Notes: generated by a model not told the origin, from the sequence alone. A stretch of DNA of 64,000 nucleotides from Streptomyces albus subsp. albus (GCF_000719865.1 NZ_JOID01000012.1:106580-170579), one strand, 5' to 3'. Positions 26,666 through 36,162 are shown, counted from the first letter of the stretch. Translations and numbers: made by a program.

Positions 26666-28084
26666 TCAGCCCATCTCCTCCAGTGACTTGCCCTTGGTCT
26701 CGGGCACCCACTTGAGGACGAACGGGATCGAGAGCACGGCGAAAGCCGTGTAGATCACGTACGCGCCGGAGAGGTTCCAGTCCGACAGACTCGGGAAGCT
26801 CACGGTGATCAGCCAGTTGGCGACCCACTGCGCCGAGGCGGCGATGCCGAGCGCCGCGGCACGGATCCGGTTGGGGAACATCTCACCGAGCAGCACCCAG
26901 ACCACCACACCCCAGGACAGGGCGAAGAACAGCACGAAGGAGTGGGCCGCGACGAGCGCCACCGTGCCCTGCGCGTCCGGCATGGAGATGTCCGCGCCGG
27001 TGCCGGTCTTGTACGAGAACGCCCACGCGGCGAGGCCCAGGGAGAGCGCCATGCCGGCGGAGCCCACGAGCAGCAGCGGCTTGCGGCCGAAGCGGTCGAC
27101 GAAGACCATCGCGATCACAGTGCCGATGATGTTGATGATCGACGTGGTGAACGAGTAGAGGAACGAGCTGGTCGGGTCGATGCCCACGGACTGCCAGAGC
27201 GAGGCCGAGTAGTAGAAGATCACGTTAATGCCGACGAGCTGCTGGAAGATGGACAGCCCGATACCGACCCAGACGATCGCCAGCAGCTTGTAGCGGCCGC
27301 CCAGCAGGTCCTTGAAGGTGGACTTGCGGTCGGTGCGCATCGCCTCGTTGATCTCGGAGAGACGCAGATCGAGGTCGACGTTCCCGCCCTCCACCTCGCG
27401 CAGGACCTTCCGGGCCCGCTCCGTCCTGCCCACGGAGATGAGGAAGCGGGGGGACTCCGGGATCGCGAAGGTCAGCAGTCCGTAGAGGAGGGCGGGAACG
27501 ACCTCGGCACCGAGCATCCACTGCCAGGCTTCCAGACCGGCGAGGCCGCCTCGCTGATCGCCGTCGGCGAAGGTGAGGATGCCGAAGTTCACGAGCTGCG
27601 AGGCGGCGATGCCGATGACGATCGCGGCTTGCTGGAAGGAGCCCAGCCGGCCCCGGTACGCGGGCGGGGCGACCTCGGCGATGTAGGCCGGGCCGATGAC
27701 CGAGGCCATACCGATGGCCACACCTCCGAGCACCCGCCAGAAGGCGAGGTCCCAGATGGTGAAGGGCAGGGCCGAGCCGATCGCACTGGCCGTGAAGAGC
27801 AGGGCGGCTATCTGCATCACGCGGATCCGGCCGACGCGGTCCGCGATCCGGCCGGCGGCCGCGGCGCCGATGGCACAGCCGATCAGAGCGGCCGCGATCA
27901 CCTGGGCGAGGAGTTCCGAGCCGACGCCGAACCGGTCGCGGATCGCCACGACCGTGCCGTTGATGACGGAGCTGTCGTAACCGAAGAGGAAACCGCCCAT
28001 CGCGGCGGAGGCCGTGATGAAGATGACATGGCCGATGTGTTCCGGGTGGGCTCTGCGGCCCTCGGCAAGCTGTGTGGTGGACAC
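26666..28084 (-). CDS. glcP: glucose permease, sugar porter family (MFS)
   Basis: The 472-residue membrane protein has the twelve-helix sugar-porter pattern. Signatures include GGFLFGYDSSVINGTVVAIR, RIADRVGRIRVMQIAAL, PESPRFLISVGR, IFQQLVGINVIFYYSASLWQ, DRFGRKPLLLVGS and the terminal PETKGKSLEEMG. In S. coelicolor glcP at this position, between ftsY and smc, is the main glucose uptake system; substrate identity here is inferred from that context. GTG 28084 follows GGAGAG. Its promoter region carries a perfect inverted repeat (see 28173-28214). Confidence 0.9.
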   Translation of the reverse strand: MSTTQLAEGRRAHPEHIGHVIFITASAAMGGFLFGYDSSVINGTVVAIRDRFGVGSELLAQVIAAALIGCAIGAAAAGRIADRVGRIRVMQIAALLFTASAIGSALPFTIWDLAFWRVLGGVAIGMASVIGPAYIAEVAPPAYRGRLGSFQQAAIVIGIAASQLVNFGILTFADGDQRGGLAGLEAWQWMLGAEVVPALLYGLLTFAIPESPRFLISVGRTERARKVLREVEGGNVDLDLRLSEINEAMRTDRKSTFKDLLGGRYKLLAIVWVGIGLSIFQQLVGINVIFYYSASLWQSVGIDPTSSFLYSFTTSIINIIGTVIAMVFVDRFGRKPLLLVGSAGMALSLGLAAWAFSYKTGTGADISMPDAQGTVALVAAHSFVLFFALSWGVVVWVLLGEMFPNRIRAAALGIAASAQWVANWLITVSFPSLSDWNLSGAYVIYTAFAVLSIPFVLKWVPETKGKSLEEMG

Positions 28085-28172
28085 GTTCTCTCCTGAGCCC
28101 GGCGGCGTCCCGGGCGTAGGGGGTCGGGGCCTCCTGTGGTCTGCACCACCGAAGGACACCACTTGAAGGCAG

Positions 28173-28214
28173 ATTGAACTCAGCCGAGACTATGTGTTCA
28201 ATTCCTGAAGTCAA
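28173..28214 (-). promoter_or_regulatory. putative glcP promoter overlapped by inverted repeat ATTGAAC-N16-GTTCAAT
   Basis: On the minus strand, -35 TTGACT (28214-28209) and -10 TAGTCT (28192-28187) are 16 bp apart, a reasonable vegetative promoter about 100 bp before glcP. A perfect 7-bp inverted repeat, ATTGAAC (28173-28179) and GTTCAAT (28196-28202), straddles the -10 region. The position fits repression by a dimeric regulator. The arms are centred 23 bp apart, two helical turns. Regulator unknown. Confidence 0.6.
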
Positions 28215-28309
28215 ATGGGTGCCGTTCACCGGCTTCCCCGTCCGCTCGGAGGTCATGCGCGGCCTTCCGGTCACCCGGAGGCCCGCCGTCCGGCGGCGGC
28301 CGGCGGGGG

Positions 28310-31300
28310 TCAGCGCAGCCGCTGGCTGATGACCTTGGAGACCCCGTCGCCCTGCATGGAGACGCCGTAGAGGGCGTCGGCGACCTCCATCGTCCGCTTC
28401 TGGTGGGTGATCACGATCAGCTGGGAGCTCTCCTGGAGCTCTTCCATGATCCGGATCAGCCGCTGCAGATTCGTGTCGTCGAGCGCCGCCTCCACCTCGT
28501 CCATCACATAGAACGGGCTGGGACGCGCCTTGAAGATGGAGACGAGCATCGCCACCGCGGTCAGCGAGCGTTCACCTCCCGACAGCAGGGAGAGCCGTTT
28601 GACCTTCTTGCCGGGCGGCCGGGCCTCGACGTCCACGCCGGTCGTCAGCATGTTCTCCGGATCGGTGAGCAGCAGCCGCCCCTCGCCGCCGGGGAAGAGC
28701 CGGGAGAAGACTCCCTCGAACTCGCGGGCGGTGTCACGGAAGGCCTCGGTGAACACCTGCTCGACCCGCTCATCGACTTCCTTCACGACCTGAAGGAGGT
28801 CCGCCCGGGTCTTCTTCAGGTCGTCGAGCTGCTCGGTGAGGAATTTGTGCCGCTCCTCCAGCGCCGCGAACTCCTCCAGAGCCAGCGGGTTCACCTTGCC
28901 CAGCTGCTGGTACGCCCGCTCGGCCGCCTTCAGCCGCTTCTCCTGGACCGCCCGCACGTAGGGCACCGGCCGGTTGCGCGGGTCCTCCGGATCCTCCGGG
29001 AGCGTCTCGCCCTCCGCGGGCGGCGAGGGCGGCACGAGCTGGTCCGGCCCGTACTCAGCGATCAGCACCTCCGGCTCGACCCCGAGCTCCTCCAGCGACC
29101 GGGTCTCCAACTGTTCGATCCGCAGCCGCTTCTCGGCACCCAGCACCTCGCCCCGGTGCACGGAGTCGGTCAGCTTGTCCAGTTCGCTCTTGAGGTCCCG
29201 GCCCCGGTGGCGTTCCGCGGCCAGATCCGCCTCACGGCCGGCCTTGGCCCGCTCGGCCGCGGCCCGCTCCTCCTCGGCCCGTACGAGCGACACCTCGATG
29301 TGCGCCAGCAACTGCCGGGCGCCGTCCGCGACCGCGGCGGCGACCTCCGCCTCGTGCCGCAGCCGGGCCCGCAGCCGCTCCGCCCGGGCCCGCGCCTCCC
29401 GCTCGGCGCGCGCCCCCCGGTCCAGCGCGTCCGCCCGCCCCGCGAGCCCCTTGACACGCTCCTCATGGGTACGGACCTGGAGCCGGGCCTCCATCTCGGT
29501 CTGCCGGGCGTTGGCGCCGTCGGCGGCCAGCCGGTCCCGGGCGGAGGTGTCGGGCTCCTCCTCGGCCCCGTCCGCGAGCGCCGCCTCCTCGGCCGTGAGC
29601 AACCGCTCGGTGAGCTCCTCGGCCTCCTCGGTGGCGCGCCGCAGCGCCTCCTCGGCCCGCTCGACGGCCGCGGAGGCCCGCTCCGCCTCGCCCGCCGCGG
29701 CCCGGGCCTGGCCCGCCAGACGGCCCAGCGACTGGGCCACGGTGGACTTCTCCCGGTCGGCGGCACTCCGCCGGGCCGCCCATTCCTCGACGAGGGCCGC
29801 ACAAGCGGTGCGCCGCTCCCCCGCCCGCCGCTGCTCCCCGGCGAGCTCCTCGCACCGTACGGCCAGCTCGGCCAGCTCCGCCGCCGCCTCGTCCACGGAC
29901 GCCTGCACCTCCAGCAGGCTGGGCGCGCCGGCGGAGCCGCCCTGGGCGAGGTGGGCGCCGAGCAGATCGCCCTCGGCGGTGACCGCCGTCAGCCCCGGTT
30001 CAGCGGCGACCAGGTCCTCCGCGTCCTCCAGGGTGCCGACCACCACGACCCCGCGCAGCAGCCGGCGCACGGCGGGCAGCAGTCCGGGCGGTCCGGTCAC
30101 GAGACCGGCGGCGTACCGGTGCCCTGCGGGGAGCGCCCCGTCCGCCGGCGGGTCCGGCTCGCTCGCGGCGCCGGCCGGCAGCAGGGCCGCGCGGCCGGCG
30201 TCCGTCTTGCGCAGCAGACGCAGCGCGTCCGCCGCCGTCGAGGGGCCGTCGACGGCCACGGCGTCGGCCGCGGCACCCAGCGCCGCGGCCACCGGCACCT
30301 CGTATCCGGGTTCGACGGTGAGGAGTTCGGCGGCCGGGCCGAGCAGGCCGGGCAGCCGGTCCACCGCGGCGAGCAGGGCCCCGGTACCGTCCTTGCGGCG
30401 CAGCCCCATGGACAGGGCCTCGTGCCGGGCGGCTGTCGCGGCGCGCTTGCGCTCGGCGGCGGTGACGGCCTCCCGCGCGCCGTTCAGCGCGTCCTCGGCG
30501 GCGGCCAGTTCACGCTTGGCGTTCTCGTGGCGGCCGGCCAGCTCGGCATCGTCCGCGTCCAGCCCGTCCACCTCGGCCCGGAGCTGTTCGTACTCCTCCT
30601 GGGCGGCGGTGGCCCGGCGCAGGGCGTCGTCCCGGGACTCGGCCAGCCGCCCGATCTCCGCCTGGGCGGAAGCCGCCCGGCTCCGCGCCGCGTTGACCTG
30701 TCCGTGCAGCCGAGCAAGGCCCTCCCGCCGGTCGGCGATGGCGCGGGCCGCGTCCTTCAGCCGGCGCTCCTCGCGCGCCAGTTCGCGCTCCAGATCGGCC
30801 CGGTGGGCGACGGTGTCCTCCAGGGCCCGCTCCGCGGCCTCCAGCGCTGCCTCCAGCTCCGCCTCCTGTTCACGGATCCGGGCCGCCTCCCGCTCCATGT
30901 CCTCCGGGTCCCGGCCGCGCCGCTCCTCCGCGGGGGCGGTGGTGGCGCTCTTGACCCGGGCGTCGGCGAGGCTGATGGTGCCGCGTACCCGCTCGGCGAG
31001 CTGTGACAGCTCGTACCAGTTCTGCTGGGCCCGCTGCAGCCTGGGCGCCAGGCGCCGTACCTGGTCCTCCAGTTCGGCCTCACGCCGCTGGGCGGCGCGC
31101 AGTTCGGCCTCCGCCGCGTCCTTGCGCTGTTTCAGGGCCGCCTCGTCGGCGACCTCGGCGCGCAGCGCCTCGCGCAGGGTGACCAGGTCGTCGGCGAGCA
31201 GACGGAGCCGGGCGTCCCGCAGGTCGGCCTGGATGACGGCGGCCCGCCGGGCCACGGCCGCCTGCCGGCCGAGGGGTTTGAGCTGCCGCCGCAGTTCGTC

Positions 31301-31885
31301 GGTGAGGTCCTGGACCCGCGCGAGGTTGGCCTGCATCGCGTCCAGCTTCCGCAGCGCCTTCTCCTTGCGCTTGCGGTGCTTGAGAACTCCGGCCGCCTCC
31401 TCGATGAAGGCCCTGCGCCCCATGGGATCGGCGTGCAGAACGGAGTCCAACTGCCCCTGGCCGACGATCACATGCATTTCGCGGCCGATACCGGAGTCGG
31501 ACAGCAATTCCTGGATGTCGAGAAGCCGGCAGGTGTCCCCGTTGATCTGGTATTCGCTGCCGCCGTTGCGGAACATGATCCGCGTGATCGTCACCTCGGC
31601 GTAGTCGATGGGAAGTGCCCCGTCGGCATTGTCGATGGTGAGGGACACTTCGGCCCGCCCCAGCGGCGGGCGGCCGGTGGTGCCGGCGAAGATCACGTCC
31701 TCCATCTTTCCGCCGCGCAGTGATTTCGCGCCCTGTTCACCCATCACCCAGGACAGGGCGTCCACGACATTGGACTTCCCGGAGCCGTTCGGGCCCACCA
31801 CACAGGTGATGCCCGGCTCGAAACGGAGTGTCGTGGCCGACGCGAAGGATTTGAACCCGCGCAGGGTCAGACTCTTGAGGTGCAC
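28310..31885 (-). CDS. smc: chromosome segregation ATPase SMC
   Basis: The 1191-residue protein has an N-terminal head starting MHLKSLTLRGFKSFASATTL, Walker A GPNGSGKS at 31-38, two long coiled coils, a Gly-containing hinge around residues 500-650, and a C-terminal head with signature LSGGERSLTAVAML and Walker B FYVMDEVEAALDD. It compacts and organises the chromosome with ScpA and ScpB, important when aerial hyphae form spore compartments. GTG 31885 gives the conserved N terminus. The gene stands alone between glcP and a terminator. Confidence 0.97.
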   Translation of the reverse strand: MHLKSLTLRGFKSFASATTLRFEPGITCVVGPNGSGKSNVVDALSWVMGEQGAKSLRGGKMEDVIFAGTTGRPPLGRAEVSLTIDNADGALPIDYAEVTITRIMFRNGGSEYQINGDTCRLLDIQELLSDSGIGREMHVIVGQGQLDSVLHADPMGRRAFIEEAAGVLKHRKRKEKALRKLDAMQANLARVQDLTDELRRQLKPLGRQAAVARRAAVIQADLRDARLRLLADDLVTLREALRAEVADEAALKQRKDAAEAELRAAQRREAELEDQVRRLAPRLQRAQQNWYELSQLAERVRGTISLADARVKSATTAPAEERRGRDPEDMEREAARIREQEAELEAALEAAERALEDTVAHRADLERELAREERRLKDAARAIADRREGLARLHGQVNAARSRAASAQAEIGRLAESRDDALRRATAAQEEYEQLRAEVDGLDADDAELAGRHENAKRELAAAEDALNGAREAVTAAERKRAATAARHEALSMGLRRKDGTGALLAAVDRLPGLLGPAAELLTVEPGYEVPVAAALGAAADAVAVDGPSTAADALRLLRKTDAGRAALLPAGAASEPDPPADGALPAGHRYAAGLVTGPPGLLPAVRRLLRGVVVVGTLEDAEDLVAAEPGLTAVTAEGDLLGAHLAQGGSAGAPSLLEVQASVDEAAAELAELAVRCEELAGEQRRAGERRTACAALVEEWAARRSAADREKSTVAQSLGRLAGQARAAAGEAERASAAVERAEEALRRATEEAEELTERLLTAEEAALADGAEEEPDTSARDRLAADGANARQTEMEARLQVRTHEERVKGLAGRADALDRGARAEREARARAERLRARLRHEAEVAAAVADGARQLLAHIEVSLVRAEEERAAAERAKAGREADLAAERHRGRDLKSELDKLTDSVHRGEVLGAEKRLRIEQLETRSLEELGVEPEVLIAEYGPDQLVPPSPPAEGETLPEDPEDPRNRPVPYVRAVQEKRLKAAERAYQQLGKVNPLALEEFAALEERHKFLTEQLDDLKKTRADLLQVVKEVDERVEQVFTEAFRDTAREFEGVFSRLFPGGEGRLLLTDPENMLTTGVDVEARPPGKKVKRLSLLSGGERSLTAVAMLVSIFKARPSPFYVMDEVEAALDDTNLQRLIRIMEELQESSQLIVITHQKRTMEVADALYGVSMQGDGVSKVISQRLR

Positions 31886-32016
31886 GCCGCTGGACTCTAC
31901 CTTCCGGCGCGCCCGCGTCACCCACTCCCGTGCGCCCCACTTCGCCGTCCCGCGGCGCTCCTTTCGGTTTCACACGGGAGTACGCCGGGCACACCAGGGT
32001 GGAGAACACAGCGAAC

Positions 32017-32052
32017 GGACGGAAAAGAAGAAGGGACGCCGAAGCGTCCCTT
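32017..32052 (-). terminator. intrinsic terminator with UUCG loop and U-rich tail
   Basis: On the minus strand, the arms AAGGGACGC and GCGTCCCTT (32052-32044 and 32039-32031) enclose a TTCG tetraloop and run into CTTCTTCTTTTCC. It is one of the few classical terminators in the window. It ends the small gene at 32101-32307 about 49 bp downstream of its stop and shields smc. Confidence 0.88.
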
Positions 32053-32100
32053 GCAGATTCTCAACGGTGTCCGGCCGCCGGACCGGCCGGAAGCCCGGCG

Positions 32101-32307
32101 TCAGGTAAGAGCGGGCTCCGCCTTGGATACATCGAAGCTTTCGAGCAGCGATTCACCGTGATGAGCGGCGGCGGACAGCGCGTCGTTCTCGGCCTGCATC
32201 CGTACGATCTCGGATTCCAGGTCCTGAACTCGCTGCTGCAGCCGTCGCATCTCGGCGATGAGTCGCGGGTCGGAACCGCCGACGTAACCGAGAAGCGCCT
32301 TTGCCAT
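32101..32307 (-). CDS. small coiled-coil protein of unknown function
   Basis: This 68-residue protein (MAKALLGYVGGSDPRLIAEM and on) has a heptad-like stretch RLQQRVQDLESEIVRMQAEN followed by a small acidic tail. A strong GGAGG site lies before ATG 32307. It has its own terminator downstream, supporting a real, separately transcribed gene. Similar small proteins are found between smc and the acylphosphatase gene in other streptomycetes. I do not recognise a function; a scaffold or dimerisation role is plausible from the coiled coil. Confidence 0.75.
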   Translation of the reverse strand: MAKALLGYVGGSDPRLIAEMRRLQQRVQDLESEIVRMQAENDALSAAAHHGESLLESFDVSKAEPALT

Positions 32308-32674
32308 GATGGATGGTCCTCCACACTGAGTGACCGACCGATGCGGTGTGGGTCGTGAGCTAGTCGCACCCGCGGGGCCTGCCACCACCGTCATTTCTGG
32401 TGCTGAACAGGTGGGGTGCGCGGGGATTCCAGAGTCTCACCAAATGGTTTGACGGTCAACACGATCACACCCCGTATCGCCGGGCGTCCCGGGGGCGCGC
32501 CGTTACCGACATGCGGCGCTGCTCTCTCCGGAAGACCCGCGGGGAGCGGAGATCATCCTTATGGCCGCAGCCTTGCATGGCGGCGCGTTCTTGGCAACCA
32601 CCAGGTCATCGCCGTCTCTCACCGTGATCCCCGGCCCTTTTCCGTCAGCGGCCGCGGGATCGCGGGCGGGCGAC
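32308..32674. other. 367-bp non-coding region
   Basis: This gap between the acylphosphatase stop and the small coiled-coil gene holds the latter's promoter. A short palindrome TTGAC-G-GTCAA lies near 32450-32460 (on the minus strand it supplies a TTGACC that could be a -35 element). No good -10 could be matched and no coding sequence is supported. Confidence 0.35.
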
Positions 32675-32956
32675 TCAGCGGATACCGAAGTCCGGATAGC
32701 CGCCCCGGAATGTGTCCCATATCTCGGTGACACCGTCGACCCGGCCGGGCGTGTCCCCGGTGCGCAGCCAGTCGAGCAGACGCTCGCAGTGATCTCTGGG
32801 CCCTTCGGCGACGATCTGCACCCGGCCGTCGCCGAGATTCGAGGCGAATCCGGTGAGGCGGCCGATCTCCAGGGCCCTGGCCCGGGTGGACCAGCGGAAA
32901 CCGACACCCTGGACGTGGCCGCGGACCCAGACGGTGAGACGGACGTCTTCCTCCAT
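32675..32956 (-). CDS. acyP: acylphosphatase
   Basis: The 93-residue protein has the full acylphosphatase pattern: [20 protein letters not shown] with the substrate-binding Arg in the GVGFR loop, and [17 protein letters not shown] with the catalytic Asn. It hydrolyses acyl phosphates such as acetyl phosphate or 1,3-bisphosphoglycerate. ATG 32956 gives normal family length. It diverges from the CAP-domain gene, with 128 bp between. Confidence 0.95.
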   Translation of the reverse strand: MEEDVRLTVWVRGHVQGVGFRWSTRARALEIGRLTGFASNLGDGRVQIVAEGPRDHCERLLDWLRTGDTPGRVDGVTEIWDTFRGGYPDFGIR

Positions 32957-33036
32957 GGCCGCACGCTAACCCGGCGGATGCCGGGAGGGCACATCCCGTC
33001 CCCACACCATGGCGTACAGTCGCCGGTCAACAAGAC

Positions 33037-33054
33037 CTCACTCATACGAGTGAG
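33037..33054. promoter_or_regulatory. perfect inverted repeat CTCACTC-ATAC-GAGTGAG upstream of the CAP gene
   Basis: Two perfect 7-bp arms flank a 4-bp spacer, ending 30 bp before the CAP-gene start chosen here. The size and symmetry resemble operators of TetR or MarR regulators, and the site lies in the shared acyP/CAP promoter region. As RNA it would be only a small hairpin, so a DNA-binding role is favoured. No regulator is assigned. Confidence 0.5.
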
Positions 33055-33084
33055 ATGGGTGACGCGTACAGCGGGGGGTGGGTC

Positions 33085-33966
33085 ATGGGCCGCCGGCGAC
33101 GCAGCGAGTCCGCGGCTCCGGAGCCCGGTCCGGACCGGGTGGCCGCGGCCCCGGACCGGCCGGGGCGGCGGAACCGGGCGCCGGTCCGGACAGGGCTGCT
33201 GGGGATGTCGACGGCTGTCGCGGTCGGGGTGGTCGCGGTGACCTCCGGGCTGCTGCCCGGCGGGGGCGCCTATGTCTTCGGCGGCTCCGAGGAGCCGGCC
33301 GGGCCCGTGCGGTCCGGCGCTCCGGCGGACCCGGAGCCCGGGTCGGCGGATACCGCGGATCCCGCCGTGCCGGACCGCGCCCCCGCGGAACCGGACACCG
33401 GACGCACGCGGGCTCCCGCGGACGGGACCTCTCCCGCGTCGGGCGCGCCGCCGGCCGCGCCCTCTCCCCGGCCGCCCGCCGAGGGCCCCGCCGCTTCCCC
33501 TGCGGACGGGGCCGTCCCGTCCCGTGGGGCAGGCGGCGCGCCGGCCGAGGCGGACACCCGGCGGGCCGGCTCCGCGGAGTCCGGCGCGGAGCGTGCGGCC
33601 GAGGCCCGGGTGCTCGCCCTGGTGAACCGGGAGCGGCGGCAGGCCGGCTGCTCCCCCGTGGCCGCCGATCCCGCACTGGCCGATCTGGCCCGGGCGTTCA
33701 GCCGGGACATGGCCGAGCGGGACTTCTTCGCGAACACCGACCCGGACGGCGCCACCCCCTGGGACCGCGCCGGGAAGCTCGGCATCGGCGCCCTGGGCGG
33801 CGAGAACATCGCCCGCGGGCAGGCGACCGCGGAGGCGGTGATGGACGCCTGGATGGAGACCCCCCGCCACCGGGCGAACATCCTCAACTGCGACTACCGC
33901 ACCCTCGGCGTCGGCGCGCACTTCGGGGACGGCGGCCCCTGGTGGACGCAGGACTTCGGTTACTGA
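33085..33966 (+). CDS. CAP/SCP-domain secreted protein
   Basis: The 293-residue protein has a basic N terminus, a membrane segment ([20 protein letters not shown]), a Pro/Ala-rich linker of about 115 residues, and a C-terminal CAP domain with [28 protein letters not shown] and [17 protein letters not shown] proteins are secreted, and some act as proteases or bind lipids; bacterial roles are little known. ATG 33085 was chosen because GGGGGG lies upstream; ATG 33055 would add ten residues and overlap the palindrome end. The stop overlaps the convergent mutM stop by 7 nt. Confidence 0.85.
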   Translation: MGRRRRSESAAPEPGPDRVAAAPDRPGRRNRAPVRTGLLGMSTAVAVGVVAVTSGLLPGGGAYVFGGSEEPAGPVRSGAPADPEPGSADTADPAVPDRAPAEPDTGRTRAPADGTSPASGAPPAAPSPRPPAEGPAASPADGAVPSRGAGGAPAEADTRRAGSAESGAERAAEARVLALVNRERRQAGCSPVAADPALADLARAFSRDMAERDFFANTDPDGATPWDRAGKLGIGALGGENIARGQATAEAVMDAWMETPRHRANILNCDYRTLGVGAHFGDGGPWWTQDFGY

Positions 33967-34874
33967 GAGCTTCCGGCCCGGCGCCGGGCCGGCGGGCGCT
34001 GGCAGCGCGGGCAGTAGTAGCTGGACCGGTTCATCCACGGACGGCGGCGCATCGGAGTGCCGCAGCGGCGGCACGGCTCGTCCTCACGGCCGTAGGCGTC
34101 CAGGGAACGGTCGAAGTAGCCCGACTCGCCGTTCACATTGACGTAGAGGCTGTCGAAGCTGGTGCCGCCGGCCGCGAGCGCCGCGTGCATGACGTCCCGC
34201 ACGTGGCCGAGGAGTTCGGTGCTCTGGTAGCGGGTGAGGGACGCCGTGGGACGGTCGTAGTGCAGCCGCGCGCGCCACAGCGCCTCGTCGGCGTAGATGT
34301 TGCCGACCCCGCTGATCAGGGTCTGGTCCAGCAGCGCCCGTTTGACGGTCGTCCTGCGGCGGCGGAGCGCGGCGTGGAAGGCCGCCTCGTCGAAGGCCGG
34401 GTCGAGCGGGTCGCGCGCGATGTGGGCAATGGCGTCCGGCAGCCCTTCCGGATCGCCGGGCACCCAGGAGTGCAGGGAGAGGCCGCCGAAGGTGCGCTGG
34501 TCGACGAAGCGCAGTTCGGTGCCGAGGGCGTCGGCGAAACGGACGCGGACCCGCAGATGCGTCTCGTCCGGGGCGCCGGCCGGCTGCACGAGCAACTGGC
34601 CGCTCATGCCGAGATGGCCGAGGAGCGAGGTGCCGGCCGCGGGGGCGTCCGGGTCCTGGGCGGGCACGGTCCCCAGCGGCAGCCAGAGGTACTTGCCGCG
34701 GCGGTACGCCGGCCCGAACCGGGCACCGCGCAGGCGGGCGGCGAAATCCTCCGCCCCGGGGATGTGGCGGCGCACGGCCCTCGGGTGGCGCACCTCGACG
34801 GCGGCCACGGTGCGGCCGCTCACCCAGCGCTCCAGGCCGCGCCGGACCACCTCGACCTCGGGCAGCTCGGGCAC
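33960..34874 (-). CDS. mutM: formamidopyrimidine-DNA glycosylase
   Basis: The 304-residue base-excision enzyme removes 8-oxoguanine and related lesions. It starts [20 protein letters not shown], in which Pro2 is the Schiff-base nucleophile after Met removal and Glu3 is catalytic. [11 protein letters not shown] and [19 protein letters not shown] are conserved, and the zinc finger is [13 protein letters not shown] then YYCPRCQ. GTG 34874 follows GGAGGAGG. It is downstream of rnc but a strong hairpin separates them. Confidence 0.96.
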   Translation of the reverse strand: MPELPEVEVVRRGLERWVSGRTVAAVEVRHPRAVRRHIPGAEDFAARLRGARFGPAYRRGKYLWLPLGTVPAQDPDAPAAGTSLLGHLGMSGQLLVQPAGAPDETHLRVRVRFADALGTELRFVDQRTFGGLSLHSWVPGDPEGLPDAIAHIARDPLDPAFDEAAFHAALRRRRTTVKRALLDQTLISGVGNIYADEALWRARLHYDRPTASLTRYQSTELLGHVRDVMHAALAAGGTSFDSLYVNVNGESGYFDRSLDAYGREDEPCRRCGTPMRRRPWMNRSSYYCPRCQRPPARRRAGSSQ

Positions 34875-34950
34875 GGCTTCTCCTCCTCCGGGCCCGGCCG
34901 GTGCGCGCCGCACGCCGCGGGGTGGCGGCGGGTGCGGGCGGGGCGGGCGG

Positions 34951-34984
34951 TCTGCGGTTACGGTCTGCGGTCTGCGGTCTGCGG
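34951..34984. repeat. short tandem repeat TCTGCGG (four copies)
   Basis: TCTGCGG occurs at 34951-34957, 34964-34970, 34971-34977 and 34978-34984. The last three copies are directly contiguous; the first is separated by TTACGG. It lies in the mutM-rnc gap just before the 18-bp hairpin. Such heptamer runs can expand or contract by slippage. Confidence 0.85.
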
Positions 34985-35000
34985 TTGGTACGGGCGGGTA

Positions 35001-35040
35001 CGTCACGGGCCCACCGGCGCCTGCCGGTGGGCCCGTGACG
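35001..35040. terminator. 18-bp perfect hairpin downstream of rnc
   Basis: Arms 35001-35018 (CGTCACGGGCCCACCGGC) and 35023-35040 are perfect complements around the loop GCCT. It lies 43 bp past the rnc stop and upstream of mutM on the same strand, so it should end the rpmF-rnc transcript. No U tract follows. The RNA stem might also be cut by RNase III itself. Confidence 0.88.
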
Positions 35041-35082
35041 TTCACTCCCCGCGGCGGTCGCCGCGCGTGTGCTGCGGGTGGT

Positions 35083-35967
35083 TCAGCGGGCGGCGCGCTC
35101 GGCACCCTCCGCGGTGCCGTCGGCCGGGGCGCCGTCGGCGGTGGCGGCCTCGCCATCCCCTCCCGCGGCGGCACGGGCGCCGGCGACCTCGGACGCCGTC
35201 GCCGCGGCCGCGGTCTCGGCGGCCTCCGCGGCCTCGCTGATCGCGCGCCAGGCGGCCTCGGCCGCCTGCTGCTCCGCTTCCTTCTTGCTGCGGCCGGTGC
35301 CGGTGCCGTACGCGACACCACCGACGCGGGCAGCAGCCGTGAAGGTCTTCTCGTGATCCGGTCCGGTCTCGCTGACCAGATACTCCGGGACGCCCAGGCC
35401 CTCAGTCGCCGTCAGTTCCTGGAGGCTGGTCTTCCAGTCCAGGCCGGCGCCCAGGTTCGAGGACTTCTCGATCAGCGGGTCGAAGAGCCGGTGCACCAGC
35501 TCCGCGGCCGCGTCGAGTCCCCGGTCGAGATAGACCGCGCCGATCACCGCTTCCAGGGTGTCGGCGAGGATGGATGCCTTGTCCCGGCCCCCGGTGCCCT
35601 CCTCACCCCGGCCGAGCCGGATGAAGGAGCCCAGATCGAGGCCGCGGCTGACCTCCGCCAGCGCGCGCGAGTTGACCACCGCGGCCCGGAGCTTGGCCAA
35701 CTGGCCCTCCGGCAGGTCCGGATGGATGCGGTACAGCGTGTCGGTGACCACCAGGCCGAGCACGGAGTCCCCGAGGAACTCCAGCCGCTCGTTGGTGGGC
35801 AGCCCGCCATTCTCGTACGCGAACGAGCGGTGCGTCAGCGCACGCACCAGAAGGGCGGACTCGAGCCGATAGCCGAGCCGCCCTTCCAGCAGCGTGTGCG
35901 ACGAGGCCGTGTCCGCCTGAGCCGATTCGCCCCCGCGTTTGCGGGGGGATGCGCCGGCGTCCGACAT
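35083..35967 (-). CDS. rnc: ribonuclease III
   Basis: The 294-residue enzyme cuts double-stranded RNA. The nuclease domain carries the signature [20 protein letters not shown] and the metal site [15 protein letters not shown]. The dsRNA-binding domain includes [20 protein letters not shown] and [21 protein letters not shown] ~50-residue Ala-rich tail is appended, as in other streptomycetes. In S. coelicolor this gene is absB and loss of it reduces antibiotic production. ATG 35967 gives the usual start. It follows rpmF by 19 bp. Confidence 0.97.
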   Translation of the reverse strand: MSDAGASPRKRGGESAQADTASSHTLLEGRLGYRLESALLVRALTHRSFAYENGGLPTNERLEFLGDSVLGLVVTDTLYRIHPDLPEGQLAKLRAAVVNSRALAEVSRGLDLGSFIRLGRGEEGTGGRDKASILADTLEAVIGAVYLDRGLDAAAELVHRLFDPLIEKSSNLGAGLDWKTSLQELTATEGLGVPEYLVSETGPDHEKTFTAAARVGGVAYGTGTGRSKKEAEQQAAEAAWRAISEAAEAAETAAAATASEVAGARAAAGGDGEAATADGAPADGTAEGAERAAR

Positions 35968-35986
35968 AGAGCCTCTCACCCGCCGA

Positions 35987-36160
35987 TCAGACCTCGAGGA
36001 CCTGACGACGGTTGTAGGTCCCGCAGCTGGGGCACGCGATGTGCTGCAGCTTGGGCTCATGGCAGCGCTCGCACGACACCAGGGTGGGGACCGCAGCCTT
36101 CCACTGCGACCGGCGGTGGCGCGTGTTGCTGCGCGACATCTTCCGCTTCGGAACAGCCAC
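35987..36160 (-). CDS. rpmF: 50S ribosomal protein L32 (zinc-binding form)
   Basis: The 57-residue protein is [20 protein letters not shown] followed by [20 protein letters not shown] and the rest, with CERC and CPSC pairs forming an intact zinc ribbon, the C+ form. GTG 36160 follows AGGAGA. It is translated right after the DUF177 gene (2 bp gap), the usual yceD-rpmF-rnc order in bacteria. Confidence 0.98.
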   Translation of the reverse strand: MAVPKRKMSRSNTRHRRSQWKAAVPTLVSCERCHEPKLQHIACPSCGTYNRRQVLEV

Positions 36161-36162
36161 GG

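Noticed and set aside
33055..33084. ATG 33055 as CAP-gene start
   Set aside because: It would begin one base after the palindrome at 33037-33054 with a poor ribosome binding site, whereas ATG 33085 has GGGGGG upstream.
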